Shown: positions 26,811-36,046 of the stretch, piece after piece
Position numbering within the stretch: the first letter of the stretch is position 1
Layout of the letters: the number at the start of each line of letters is the position of its first letter
Assembly (NCBI GenBank): GCA_003134965.1
Contig: PLDA01000004.1
Coordinates: forward strand, 124,001-188,000
Direction of reading: 5' to 3'
DNA length: 64,000 bases
DNA from: Vulcanimicrobium winogradskyi
Lineage (GTDB): Bacteria; Vulcanimicrobiota; Vulcanimicrobiia; Vulcanimicrobiales; Vulcanimicrobiaceae
Made by a program: the position numbers and the translations under genes
The notes under the pieces: model-generated
What the model was told of the DNA's origin: nothing
Databases searched by the model: none
Seen by the model: only the letters and a program-made list of their open reading frames with translations

Positions 26811-28007
26811 CTAAGGCGGCGACGCCTCGAGCGCGCGGATGCGCGACGCCAACGAGGGGTGTGAGGCGAAGAGCAGCTCGGCCCAGCGCGGCGGCTCGAA
26901 CTCGGCGAGATTCTGTTCGCCGAGCCGCCGAAACGCGCGCATCCCGGCATCGCGGTCGCCGGTCGCGGCGAGGGCGAACCGGTCGGCGCGCCGCTCCATC
27001 GCGCGCGAGACGGCGTTGGCGAGCGGCATCAGCGCGAGCTGCACGAGCGTCGCGTAGAACATCAGCCGCGCGCCCTGAGCCGCGGAGGTGAGCCCGCGCT
27101 GCGTCGTCCGGCGCAGCGCCGCGTCGGCGAAGAGCAGCGTCACGGCGATCGCGCCGGTACCGACCGCGATCCCGAGCCAGGGGTCGCGCCGCACGTAGTG
27201 CCCCAGCTCGTGAGCGACGACGAACAAAGTCTCATCGTCCTCGAACGCCTCCACGAGCGTGTCGCCGAGCGCGATTCGCTCGGTGCCGAGGACGCCGGTG
27301 ACGAACGCGTTCGCCTTTTTCGTCTGCCGGCTCATGTCGAAGCGCAGGATCGACGCGTCGCCGACGCCGTAGCGAGCGGCGAGCGCGCGGATGCGCCGCT
27401 CCAGGTCGCCCGTGACCGGTTCGTACCGGTTGAACAGCGGCATCACGAACGTCGGTGCGATCACCGTCGCGAACGCGAGGAGCGGCGGCGTCGCGGCGAT
27501 CGCGATCGCCGGCCAGCGGCGCGGCGCGCGCACGACGACGGCGTCGGCGAGCTCGACCATGATCGCGGTGACGACCGCCGCGACGGCGGTCCCCTTCAGC
27601 TGATCGACGAGCCATCCGCTCGCGCTCTGCTCGGAGGTGCCGTAGACGCGCTCCAGCATATGCCCCTCGACGTATTCCGCGCCGGCGTCACGCACGGTGT
27701 CGAGCGCCAGCACGGCGAGCGCGAACGCCGGCGCGCGAAGCGGCCGCGGCAGCGGGCGCAGCGCGCGGTCGAGGGGATCGGCGAGGACGAACGCGGTTGC
27801 GGCGAGCGTCGCCACGCCGCGCGCCATCCCGGCGATCGTGAGCGCACGCCGCGCTGCGGCGTAGCGGCGCGGGCCCCGATCCGCGCGCAGCGGAGCCGGC
27901 CGGCGCAGATCACGAAGCGCCTGCACGGCGCGCACCGCCGCGTAGCCGAGCGTGAATCCCGTCGCCGCACCGAGTGCAGCGCGCCGTACCGTCGTTCCGT
28001 CGGCCAC
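26811..28007 (-). CDS. M48 family (Ste24-like) membrane zinc metalloprotease
   Basis: A 398-residue protein with several hydrophobic segments in its N-terminal half and around residues 300-350. The zinc motif HELGHY is near residue 275, the third ligand region ERRADRFAL near residue 355, and KKANAFVTG precedes them as in CAAX prenyl protease 1/HtpX-related enzymes. Residue order and the tail SHPSLASRI are typical of Ste24-type M48A proteins. It is probably involved in membrane protein turnover. GTG at 28007 is the best start after the upstream gene ends at 28046. Confidence 0.87.
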   Translation of the reverse strand: MADGTTVRRAALGAATGFTLGYAAVRAVQALRDLRRPAPLRADRGPRRYAAARRALTIAGMARGVATLAATAFVLADPLDRALRPLPRPLRAPAFALAVLALDTVRDAGAEYVEGHMLERVYGTSEQSASGWLVDQLKGTAVAAVVTAIMVELADAVVVRAPRRWPAIAIAATPPLLAFATVIAPTFVMPLFNRYEPVTGDLERRIRALAARYGVGDASILRFDMSRQTKKANAFVTGVLGTERIALGDTLVEAFEDDETLFVVAHELGHYVRRDPWLGIAVGTGAIAVTLLFADAALRRTTQRGLTSAAQGARLMFYATLVQLALMPLANAVSRAMERRADRFALAATGDRDAGMRAFRRLGEQNLAEFEPPRWAELLFASHPSLASRIRALEASPP

Positions 28008-28045
28008 GGCGCTGCTGTACCCGTTCGGCGCGTGAACATCCCGCC

Positions 28046-29461
28046 TCAGAACGTGATGCGTACCCGGTAGGTCAGCGTGGTCGCGCCGCCGGGCGGGATG
28101 CGGATCGACCACGTCGCGGTCGACGACGAGCTCTTGTGGTACTCCGCCGACGACGACACCATGTTCCAATCGCCGGGGATCGGCTCGACGACGAGCACGG
28201 TCTCGGACGTCTGCTTCGCGTTCCGCAGCACGATCTGGTACGCGCTTTCGTAGACGCTGCCGGAGTCGATCACCTTGTAGTCCGTCTGCTTCTTGCTCGC
28301 CGTGACGTCGAACGAGTCGCCGAGGTGGAGCCGCACGCTCTCGTTCTTCGGCGTGTGATCGATCGCGTCGGAGCCGACGAACTGTGAGGTGCCCGCGTTG
28401 TCGCGCTTGTAGACGCGAACGGCGCCCTTCGGGAGCGGGATGCCGAGCGCACCGCCGGCGTTGCGGAAGGTTACGTACGTCCCGACTTTGAGCCGCGTCC
28501 CGAGATCCGCAGTGGACGAGCGATAGTAGTACGGCTGCCCACGCAGCTCCAGCGTTTTCACGACCGGCACGTCGGGCGCCGTCATGAGCTCGACCTGCTT
28601 TGTCTGGTTGTCGGCGACCGTCGTCCGCCGCTGCAGCGTATAGAGGTGGTATTCGAACAGCGCCTGTTCGGTGGGCCGCGGCGGCGCCGCCATCGAGTAG
28701 ACGTTTCCGGCTGCCGCCGACTTGAACTGCGGCTGAACCACGTTGACGTCGCCGGCGACCAACTGCACCGACGCATCGCGGTAGGCCGTTCCGCTCGCGT
28801 TCTGCAGCGTGATCAGGCCGCGCAGATCGACGCGGTCGTCGGCGGCGGAGAGCAGCGCGGTGTAGTCGGCTTTCCAGCTGAGACCGCCGCTGAGGTAGGT
28901 GAGCTCGACGTCCTGCGCGCCGTCGGTCGCGTTGTCGAGATCGGTCACCAGCGTCGGGCGGTCGCGCAGGTCGGGCGGCAGCGACGGAAACGAGAGCGTC
29001 CCGTTCACCGACGTTTCGATGCGGTCGGCGTATCGCAGCACGACCCCCCCGTTCGTCGCGAGGACCCGCGCGCGTTCGGAGCGGCGCTGGCCGGTTCGCG
29101 GGTCGATGTTGACGACGTCGACGTCGCGGCCGACGTACTTCTCGAGCAGCTTCTGCGGCGAGAGCAAGTCGTAGTCAAAGTTCTGCTCGAGCACGCTCAG
29201 CCGCGAAGGCGCGGTGAGGCTCTGCAGCAGCGCGGTTTCCGACTGCATCTTCGCGCTGACGTCGCGCAGCGCGAGGTGCGACTCGCCGCGCGGGAGCGTG
29301 AGATGCCGGCGGTCGCGCACCAGGGCGAGATCGGCGTTATAGATCGTGATGCCGACGGCCCGCTGATCGCTCAGCGTGCTGACGTGCTCGGTAGGATCGG
29401 CGGTGGCCGGCGTTCCGAGTGCGGCGACGAGCGTGAGAGCAAGAGTGAGAGAGCGTCGCAA
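28046..29461 (-). CDS. Exported DUF4139 domain-containing protein
   Basis: A 471-residue exported protein; the signal peptide ends near residue 20 (PATADPT). It matches the DUF4139 architecture, including VGITIYNADLALVRDRR at the N-terminus, SWKADYTALL in the middle and a C-terminal beta-rich part ending in TLTYRVRITF. The family is uncharacterised; related proteins have an Ig-like fold and are often periplasmic. I chose TTG at 29461 because GGAGG lies 6 nt upstream (29468-29472) and it starts the signal peptide directly. Confidence 0.85.
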   Translation of the reverse strand: MRRSLTLALTLVAALGTPATADPTEHVSTLSDQRAVGITIYNADLALVRDRRHLTLPRGESHLALRDVSAKMQSETALLQSLTAPSRLSVLEQNFDYDLLSPQKLLEKYVGRDVDVVNIDPRTGQRRSERARVLATNGGVVLRYADRIETSVNGTLSFPSLPPDLRDRPTLVTDLDNATDGAQDVELTYLSGGLSWKADYTALLSAADDRVDLRGLITLQNASGTAYRDASVQLVAGDVNVVQPQFKSAAAGNVYSMAAPPRPTEQALFEYHLYTLQRRTTVADNQTKQVELMTAPDVPVVKTLELRGQPYYYRSSTADLGTRLKVGTYVTFRNAGGALGIPLPKGAVRVYKRDNAGTSQFVGSDAIDHTPKNESVRLHLGDSFDVTASKKQTDYKVIDSGSVYESAYQIVLRNAKQTSETVLVVEPIPGDWNMVSSSAEYHKSSSSTATWSIRIPPGGATTLTYRVRITF

Positions 29462-29649
29462 GCGAGAACCTCCAAGGGTGTCGTGTAGTTCGTCGAACGA
29501 ACGGCACGCGAGGTTCGACGCCGACGAGATATCACGAGGACGGATTGTCTCGCTCCGTCCCGAGGACGAAGCGGCGCAGGAGCGCGGTTTTTCTTCCGGT
29601 AAGCATTCTCTTTGCCGGGCGCGCACGCGCCCATTCATGGGGTGACATC

Positions 29650-31059
29650 ATGCGACGACCGCTGATCGCGGCAATCACGATGGCGGCCGCGCTCGCACTC
29701 TCCGCCGTCCCGGCGGCTGCCTTCGACACCGGGCCGCACGCGAGCATCACGATCGACTCGACGATGCGCGCCGGGTTCAACCGCAACGCGGCGAATGCGA
29801 TTCAAGTCGAGAACTGGCTGACCGACTACTACACGTCCTCGCCGACGATCGGCTCGGGCGCGCAGTGCGACCTCGAGAAGCTGCACTTCGACGACGTCTT
29901 CTCCGACACCGATGTCGCAAACTACTGGAAGACGCTCACCGCGAACTCGCGAGCGGCAGTCCAGCAAGCGGAAAAGGACGGCGACGTCATCGCGTTCTAC
30001 GTAGCGTTCGGGATCTCGCTGCACGTCGTGCAGGATTTCTACGCGCACTCGAATTGGGTCGAGCAGAACGGTGCTGCCGGGCAGTACAAAACACGCAGCT
30101 GGTTCGACAAGACTCCGCCGAGCGGCGTGTTCACCGGCTGGTACAAGAACTGCCTCAACATCGCGCAAGGCAGCCACGTGCCCCACGGCGGCTACACGTG
30201 GGGGATGAACCACGACTCGGTCGTTCGCCCGAACTACGATCGCGCGTACGTGTACGCGCTCGCGGCGTCGTACGAGTGGACGCAGAACGTCCTCTCCTGG
30301 ATCGGCCCCGGCTTTGCCGTCAAGGTGAAGAACTACGCGCCGAACCTCCAAGACGCGAAAGACCTCGAATACGACCAGAAAGCCTCGATCTACATTTCGG
30401 AGTGGATTCAGAACCCGGTCGACAAGGCCTCGCTGGACGGCCACTGGAACGGCAACCGCAGCGGCTTCGCGGCCGCGTTCGTGAAGTTCGTCGCACAGTG
30501 GACCGGCTCGCATAACTCGATCTACGTCAAGACGTTCAAAGACAAGAAGATCTACGCTGCGATGAGCCAGAACCTCTATACGAGCACGGTGGGTCAGCCG
30601 CCGGCCGTGACGGCGTATCCGACGAGCGGCAGGATCTTTGCGATGCGCACGCTCAGCGTCTATGCGAACTCGGCGATCACGGGGACCGACTCGTACTTCG
30701 GGACGCTCGCAGCGCTCGATACCGGGAACGGCGGTTACCAGTACCGCGACGCCTCGCAGTTCCACCGCCCGCGCACCGACGTCCCGTGGCTCCAGCTCAC
30801 CTTCGTTGCGGCGACGCAGCCGTCGCTCCGCTTCACCTACAGCCTGTGGAACGAGTGGAACACGACGAACAACGACATGGTCCCGATCAAGGGCAGCCAG
30901 AAGACGCTGACGTTCAGCTGTCTCACCGCCACCGCGGCGTGCACGGGCGATATCTCGGGCGGCCCGTGGACCTCGTCAAATCCCTACACGACCGCCGGCA
31001 GCGGCACGTCGGGCGTCAAAGTAAAGCTCTACTTCACCTCGACCCTCGCCGCTCCGTAA
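29650..31059 (+). CDS. Exported HET-C/phospholipase-C-like protein
   Basis: A 469-residue exported protein with a signal peptide to about residue 22 (PAAAFDTGPH). The stretch FGISLHVVQDFYAHSNWVEQNG near residue 125 carries the His/Asp/His arrangement seen in bacterial HET-C-like and zinc-dependent phospholipase C/S1-P1 fold proteins. The His in DTGPH and later Asp/His residues (HGGYTWGMNHD) could complete a metal site. The C-terminal 120 residues are beta-rich and could be a lipid- or glycan-binding module. Activity is not established. A GGGGTGA site precedes the ATG. Confidence 0.7.
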   Translation: MRRPLIAAITMAAALALSAVPAAAFDTGPHASITIDSTMRAGFNRNAANAIQVENWLTDYYTSSPTIGSGAQCDLEKLHFDDVFSDTDVANYWKTLTANSRAAVQQAEKDGDVIAFYVAFGISLHVVQDFYAHSNWVEQNGAAGQYKTRSWFDKTPPSGVFTGWYKNCLNIAQGSHVPHGGYTWGMNHDSVVRPNYDRAYVYALAASYEWTQNVLSWIGPGFAVKVKNYAPNLQDAKDLEYDQKASIYISEWIQNPVDKASLDGHWNGNRSGFAAAFVKFVAQWTGSHNSIYVKTFKDKKIYAAMSQNLYTSTVGQPPAVTAYPTSGRIFAMRTLSVYANSAITGTDSYFGTLAALDTGNGGYQYRDASQFHRPRTDVPWLQLTFVAATQPSLRFTYSLWNEWNTTNNDMVPIKGSQKTLTFSCLTATAACTGDISGGPWTSSNPYTTAGSGTSGVKVKLYFTSTLAAP

Positions 31060-31061
31060 TT

Positions 31062-32147
31062 CTAGATCAGCGAGATCGTCTCCGCGGGTTTTGCCGGGCG
31101 CTGCGCCATCGCGGCTTGCAGCTTTTCGGCGAGCACGTCGACGACCGGATCGTCGATCTCTTCGACGCGGCCGTTGTCGGCGAGCGCGACGAGGTTCGGG
31201 TCGATCGGCAGGCGGGCCAGCATCGGGGCGCCCGCAAGCGTGGCGACTTCGTCCGCGTACGAGGGGCCGAACACGTCGTAGCGCTTGCCGGTATCCGGCG
31301 CGACGAAGTACGACATGTTCTCGACGACGCCGACGATCGGCTTGCCGAGCTGGTGCACGAGGTTCGCCGCCTTGCGCACGATCATCGTCGCCAGGCGCTG
31401 CGGCATCGTCACCAGTACGATCCCGTCGACCGCCAGCGACTGCAGCACGGTAAGCGGCGCGTCCGACGTCCCCGGTGGCAGATCGATCAGCAGATAATCT
31501 AAATCCGACCAGAGCGCTTGCTCGTAGAATTGGCGAATGACACCGGACAGGATCGGCCCGCGCCAGATCATCGCCGTGTCTTCTTTGTCGGTGAGCAGGT
31601 TGGAGCTGACGATCTCGATCGCCGAGCGCGACATCGCGGGGACCATCAGCGGCTTCGGCTGCTGACCGGGCGGGGTCGACGGATCGGGCTCGAGGCCGAG
31701 CGGCGTCGTCAAGCCGAAGAGGCGCGGGATCGAGGGACCGGTGATGTCGGCGTCGAGGATGCCGACCTTCTTGCCGGCGCGGCGCAGGCCGACCGCGATC
31801 AAGGCCGTGGTCAGCGACTTGCCGACACCGCCCTTGCCCGACATGATCGGCACGACGTACTTGAAGCGGGCGCGGCGCGCGAACTCGCCCGGCGCGCGGC
31901 GCACCGGGGTCTTGTCTTCGTTCATGATCGTCGGGACACGGCCCGAGAGGCGCGCCTGCGTCAGGGCGGCGAGGATCGGTTCGACCCGCAGGCCGTGGGC
32001 TTTCGCTCCCTGCTCGATCGTCTCGTACTTGTTGACCCCGCAGCCCGCGCAGTGCAGGCCGAACTCGGTCAGCACCTCTTCGGCGATCGAGAGCTCCGCG
32101 ACGATCTCGCGGATGTTGGTGCGGGGGCTGATCTCGGTTTGGGCCAT
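31062..32147 (-). CDS. Mrp/ApbC-type Fe-S carrier ATPase with N-terminal DUF1858 domain
   Basis: A 361-residue protein. Residues 5-62 match DUF1858, with the redox or metal CxxC pair in FGLHCAGCGVNKYETIEQ. The rest is a MinD/Mrp-family ATPase: deviant Walker A SGKGGVGKS, DADITGPSIP, LLIDLPPGTSDAPL and GVVENMSYF. Mrp proteins bind and transfer iron-sulfur clusters, usually through a C-terminal CxxC; that motif is absent after VENMSYF here (FVAPDT in its place), so the N-terminal CAGC may supply the cysteines. Tail-to-tail with the HET-C-like gene, only 2 nt apart. Confidence 0.9.
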   Translation of the reverse strand: MAQTEISPRTNIREIVAELSIAEEVLTEFGLHCAGCGVNKYETIEQGAKAHGLRVEPILAALTQARLSGRVPTIMNEDKTPVRRAPGEFARRARFKYVVPIMSGKGGVGKSLTTALIAVGLRRAGKKVGILDADITGPSIPRLFGLTTPLGLEPDPSTPPGQQPKPLMVPAMSRSAIEIVSSNLLTDKEDTAMIWRGPILSGVIRQFYEQALWSDLDYLLIDLPPGTSDAPLTVLQSLAVDGIVLVTMPQRLATMIVRKAANLVHQLGKPIVGVVENMSYFVAPDTGKRYDVFGPSYADEVATLAGAPMLARLPIDPNLVALADNGRVEEIDDPVVDVLAEKLQAAMAQRPAKPAETISLI

Positions 32148-32272
32148 GAGGCGGGAGCTGCAACCTTCGTCGGAGGACAAGCGGGGGTACCGGCACACGG
32201 GTTCGGGGGCGCCGCGGTGCGTCCCGTCGCGGCTCGTATCGACCCGGCACTACGACACGGCTGAGCGGGGCG

Positions 32273-33652
32273 ATGGTTGACACGCTGATCGTCGGCGGCG
32301 GACCGGCAGGACTGGCCGCCGCCCGCTACCTCGCCGATGCCGGGCGGAGCGCCGTCGTGCTCGAGAAGCGGCCGATTCTCGGCGGCAAGCTCTCCTCGTG
32401 GCGCGACCGCGACGGCGACATCCTGGAGACGGGGCTGCATGCCTTCTTCGGCGGTTACACGGCGCTGCACGCGTTGCTCAAAGAGGTCGGGATCGCGCAC
32501 CACGTCCTGTGGCAGCCGCACACGCTGACCTGGGCGATGCCGCCCGGTTTCTCGCCGCGCTGGAACGGCGCGCCGGTGTACGAAGAGTTCCGCTTCGCCG
32601 ACGCGCCCTCGCCGTTCAACGGGATCGGCGCGGTGCTGAATGCGCGCTACGTGTTCAACCATTGGGAGAAGCTGCTCTTCGCGAAGGGCACGCTGCCGGT
32701 GCTGCTCGGCGATCACGCGTATGCGAGCGCGCAGGACGATTTGACGTACGCAGAGTGGCACCGGCGGCGCGGGATGTCGGAGCACATGCTGCGCACGTTC
32801 TTCGCCCCGATGGCGCTCGCGCTGAACTTCACCGCGGTCGATCGGATCTCGGCCGAGGCGATGCTGCGAGTGATGGCCTACTTCGCGTCGTCGCGCAACG
32901 CGAGCCGCGCCGGATTCCTCGACGGTCCGCCGGGCCCGCGCTTCGTCGATCCGCTCGCCGGCCACGTGCGCGCACGCGGCGCTACGATCGCCACGAACGC
33001 CGCCGTGGGCGAGCTCCTGTTCAGCGGCGACCGCTGCACCGGAGTGCGCACGCGCGACGGCCGAACGTTCGAGGCGCAGAACGTCATCCTCGCCACGCCG
33101 GTGCACGATGCCAAGAAGCTCTTGCCGGCGGCGATGCAGCGTGACCCGTCGATCGCGGGCGTGGCGAAGCTCGAGAGCTCGCCGGTGATCAACGCGCACC
33201 TATGGTTCGACCGGCCGATCTCGCGCTTCACCAACCTGATGTTCTCGCCCGGAACGCTGCTCGCGGTCCACGCCGATCTCGGCATGGCGTCCCCCGGCTA
33301 CGAGTGGGCGGAGAAGTCGTTCCTCGAAGCGTGCATCGCGCCGGCCGACGACCTGATCGGCAAGGACGACGAGTCCGTGATCGGCGCCGTCATGCACGAC
33401 CTCGCGAAGCTCTATCCCCTCGCCACGCGGCGACATCTGGTCAAAGCCAAACTCGTGCGCATACCGAAGAGCGTCTACCGCGCGAGTCCCGGCGCGGAGC
33501 GCATGCGGCCCGGCTCGCGCACGCCGGTGCGCAATCTCTTTCTCGCCGGCTGCTACGTCGACACGAAGTTTCCGGCCAGCATCGAGGGCGCCGTCCGCAG
33601 CGCACGTCTCGCAGTTGACGCCGTCCTCGCGGAGTCCCGTGCTCGCGCCTGA
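32273..33652 (+). CDS. FAD-dependent phytoene desaturase-like oxidoreductase (CrtP/PDS type)
   Basis: A 459-residue flavoprotein. It has the dinucleotide-binding motif VDTLIVGGGPAGLAAARYL and then GGKLSSWRDRDGD followed by ETGLHAFFGGY, which are hallmarks of the plant/cyanobacterial phytoene and zeta-carotene desaturase group rather than bacterial CrtI. The C-terminal FLAGCYVDTKFPASIEGAVRS is the usual FAD-closing motif. It probably introduces double bonds into phytoene, made by the downstream synthase; hydroxysqualene dehydroxylase (HpnE) is the main alternative. It starts divergently 125 nt from the Mrp gene. Confidence 0.85.
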   Translation: MVDTLIVGGGPAGLAAARYLADAGRSAVVLEKRPILGGKLSSWRDRDGDILETGLHAFFGGYTALHALLKEVGIAHHVLWQPHTLTWAMPPGFSPRWNGAPVYEEFRFADAPSPFNGIGAVLNARYVFNHWEKLLFAKGTLPVLLGDHAYASAQDDLTYAEWHRRRGMSEHMLRTFFAPMALALNFTAVDRISAEAMLRVMAYFASSRNASRAGFLDGPPGPRFVDPLAGHVRARGATIATNAAVGELLFSGDRCTGVRTRDGRTFEAQNVILATPVHDAKKLLPAAMQRDPSIAGVAKLESSPVINAHLWFDRPISRFTNLMFSPGTLLAVHADLGMASPGYEWAEKSFLEACIAPADDLIGKDDESVIGAVMHDLAKLYPLATRRHLVKAKLVRIPKSVYRASPGAERMRPGSRTPVRNLFLAGCYVDTKFPASIEGAVRSARLAVDAVLAESRARA

Positions 33653-34538
33653 GCGCAGCGTCCCTGCGACGACTTCGTCAAGCGAGCCGTCCGTCGAACG
33701 CCTCGACGACTGCTATTGGGCGTGTCGCGAGATCGTGCGCTTCCACTCAAAGACGTTTTATCTCAGCTCGCTGTTCCTGGCGCCGGAAAAGCGGCGCGCG
33801 GTGTGGGCGATGTACGCGTTCTGCCGCACCGCGGACGACATCGTCGACCGCGTCGCTCCCGCGCGCGAACGCCTCGACGCGATCGACGCCTGGGAGCGGG
33901 GGCTGCTCGACGCCTACGACGGGCGCGCGGGCGATCCGATCTACATCGCATTCGCCGATGCAGCGCGGCGCTTCGACATTCCGATCGAACCGGCGCTGGC
34001 GCTCCTGCGCGGGACGCGAATGGACGTGACCGTTCGCCGCTACGAGACCTACGACGACCTGCGTGAGTACTGCTACCTCGTCGCGTCGACGGTCGGGCTG
34101 CTGGTGATGCCGGTCCTCGGCACCGTCTCGCCGGCGGCGAGGAGCTACGGAATCGCGCTGGGCCGCGCGATGCAGATGACGAACATCCTGCGCGACGTCG
34201 GCGAGGACGCGCGCATGAACCGCATCTACTTGCCGATGGAAGACCTGCGCCGCTTCGGGTGCACGGAATCGTCGATCGCCGGTGGCGCCGTCGACGAACG
34301 GTTCCGCGCGCTCATGCGCTTCGAGATCGGGCGCGTCCGAGCGATGTACGCGGAGGCCGAGCCGGGGATCGTGCTGCTCGCGCCGGAGTCACGGTACACC
34401 GTTCGTCTCGCGCTCTCGCTGTACCGGCGAATACTCGATCGTATCGAGGCGAACCGGTACGACGTGTTCACGCGCCGCGCGTACGTCCCGCTGCCGGCGA
34501 AGATGCTCACCGCTCTTACTCTCGCATTTGCCCGCTAA
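33639..34538 (+). CDS. crtB: Phytoene/squalene synthase family protein
   Basis: A 299-residue head-to-head prenyl synthase. It has both aspartate-rich motifs, DDIVD (in YAFCRTADDIVDRV) and DVGED (in MTNILRDVGEDARMNRIYLP), plus the early FHSKTFYLSSLFL. It condenses two geranylgeranyl (or farnesyl) diphosphates. Coupling to the CrtP-type desaturase gene, with a 14-nt overlap, favours phytoene synthase. The GTG at 33639 has GGAG at 33631-33634; a TTG at 33615 would add eight residues. Confidence 0.88.
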   Translation: MLAPERSVPATTSSSEPSVERLDDCYWACREIVRFHSKTFYLSSLFLAPEKRRAVWAMYAFCRTADDIVDRVAPARERLDAIDAWERGLLDAYDGRAGDPIYIAFADAARRFDIPIEPALALLRGTRMDVTVRRYETYDDLREYCYLVASTVGLLVMPVLGTVSPAARSYGIALGRAMQMTNILRDVGEDARMNRIYLPMEDLRRFGCTESSIAGGAVDERFRALMRFEIGRVRAMYAEAEPGIVLLAPESRYTVRLALSLYRRILDRIEANRYDVFTRRAYVPLPAKMLTALTLAFAR

Positions 34539-34570
34539 ACGTCGAGACTCCGAGCAGCAAGCGATAGCTT

Positions 34571-34798
34571 CTAGCCGTTCGGATGCCGGCGGAGGTACGC
34601 CTGACGACGGGCAGCAGCCGCCCGCTGCTCCGCGCGTTTTTGGCGCACCTTGTGATTGTAGTTCGTGATCACGACCGCGGCTGCCGCACCGCCGATGATG
34701 ATGTTGCGCGTGCTCGCCGCGCCGTCAGCGAGCGCCGGCGCGATCGCCCCGAAACTCATCACCGCGGCCAGGGCTGCCACTGTCAGCGTCTTTTTCAT
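34571..34798 (-). CDS. Small exported basic protein of unknown function
   Basis: A 75-residue protein with a clear signal peptide (MKKTLTVAALAAV, cleavage near ALA-DG at residue 25), a short hydrophobic glycine/alanine segment (about residues 33-45) and a highly basic tail rich in Arg and Gln. The hydrophobic segment resembles the glycine-zipper-like stretch in small exported proteins common in GC-rich environmental bacteria. Function unknown. Its start ATG is well placed and it sits alone between convergent and same-strand neighbours. Confidence 0.7.
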   Translation of the reverse strand: MKKTLTVAALAAVMSFGAIAPALADGAASTRNIIIGGAAAAVVITNYNHKVRQKRAEQRAAAARRQAYLRRHPNG

Positions 34799-34910
34799 GA
34801 TCGTGCAACGTACCCAAAAAAGAACACGCCGTAACGACGAATGGCAGCTGAGCGTCGCCGTTGACGCCTGCAGCAGTGATCGTGGTCACGTGGACTCCGT
34901 CGCGGAGCGA

Positions 34911-36014
34911 TCAGCCCCACACGGTGCGGGCGGTTTCGACGACGAGGCGGAGCTTTGCCCATTGGTCGTCTTCGGTGAGGAGATTGCCTTCGGCCATCGA
35001 GGCGAAGCCGCACTGCGGGCTCAGCGCGAGGCGATCGAGCGGCAGGTACTTGCTCGCCTCTTCGATGCGGCGCATCAACTCCGCCTTATCCTCGAGCTCG
35101 GGCCGCTTGGAGCTGACCAGGCCGAGCACGACCGTCTTGCCTTCGGGGACGAAGCGCAGCGGCTCGAACGTACCCGAGCGCTCGTCGTCGTACTCGAGCA
35201 GAAAGCGGTCGACCTCGAGCTCGTTGAAGAGCTTCTCGGCGATCGCGTCGTAGCCGCCGGACGCGTACCATTGGCTGCGGTTGTTGCCGCGGCACAGGTG
35301 GATCGCGAGCGTCACGCCCGGCTTGCGCGCCGCGCGAAAGCACGCGTTGTCGGCCGCGATCGCTTCGTCGAGCAGCGCCTCGGGCTCGCCGAACTCCGCG
35401 CGCAAGAAGTCGCGCCATTTGGGATCGAGGTAATAGCTGTAGCGCGGCGCGTCGATCTGAATGTACGCGACGCCCTCCTCCGCGAGCGCGCGCGTCTCGG
35501 CCTTCACGATCGCGACGACGTCGTGCAGAAACGCGGAATGATCCGGGTAAGCCGCGTCGCTGATCCCTTTCTTGTACGCGATCGCCGGAAACTGCGTCGC
35601 GCTCGGCAGCGTCATCTTGATCGGCCCCGGGCTGTGCTGCTTGAGGAACGGCAGCTCGAGCGCGGTGAGTCGTCGCGTCTGTCGCAGCTTCTCGGTGACG
35701 ATCCCCTTGACCGCGCTCGGTGCGACCGTCGTGGCGGCGCCGGCGGCGTTCCAGGACCGCGCCACGCCGTCGCCTTGATCGAACCCTTCGACGGCGTCGG
35801 TCAGGTCGGTCATGAAGCCGCCGCGCCGGAACTCCCCGTCGGTGAACAGCTCGAAGCCGAGTTCTTTCTGCTTCGCGAGGACGCGCAGGATCTCGCGGTC
35901 TTCGATCTCGCGAAGACGCTCCGGATCGGCGCCGCTGCGGCGCGCCTCCAGCAGCTCCTTCGGTCGGAGAAAGCTCCCGACATGATCGGCACGGTACGCG
36001 GGTGAGGTCGCCAT
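34911..36014 (-). CDS. MetE C-terminal-like methyltransferase (cobalamin-independent methionine synthase family)
   Basis: A 367-residue protein matching only the C-terminal catalytic half of MetE. It starts YRADHVGSFLRPKEL, has ELFTDGEFRRGGF, YIQIDAPRYSYY, the probable zinc cysteine and histidine in IHLCRGNNRS, LEYDDERSG and the closing LSPQCGF with a second cysteine. Single-domain MetE-like proteins may use methyl donors other than methyltetrahydrofolate-polyglutamate, so methionine synthesis is possible but unproven. I chose the ATG at 36014, which leads straight into the conserved YRADHVGSF. Confidence 0.88.
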   Translation of the reverse strand: MATSPAYRADHVGSFLRPKELLEARRSGADPERLREIEDREILRVLAKQKELGFELFTDGEFRRGGFMTDLTDAVEGFDQGDGVARSWNAAGAATTVAPSAVKGIVTEKLRQTRRLTALELPFLKQHSPGPIKMTLPSATQFPAIAYKKGISDAAYPDHSAFLHDVVAIVKAETRALAEEGVAYIQIDAPRYSYYLDPKWRDFLRAEFGEPEALLDEAIAADNACFRAARKPGVTLAIHLCRGNNRSQWYASGGYDAIAEKLFNELEVDRFLLEYDDERSGTFEPLRFVPEGKTVVLGLVSSKRPELEDKAELMRRIEEASKYLPLDRLALSPQCGFASMAEGNLLTEDDQWAKLRLVVETARTVWG

Positions 36015-36046
36015 GCGGCTGGGTTCTTGGGCGACCTCGGCCACCC

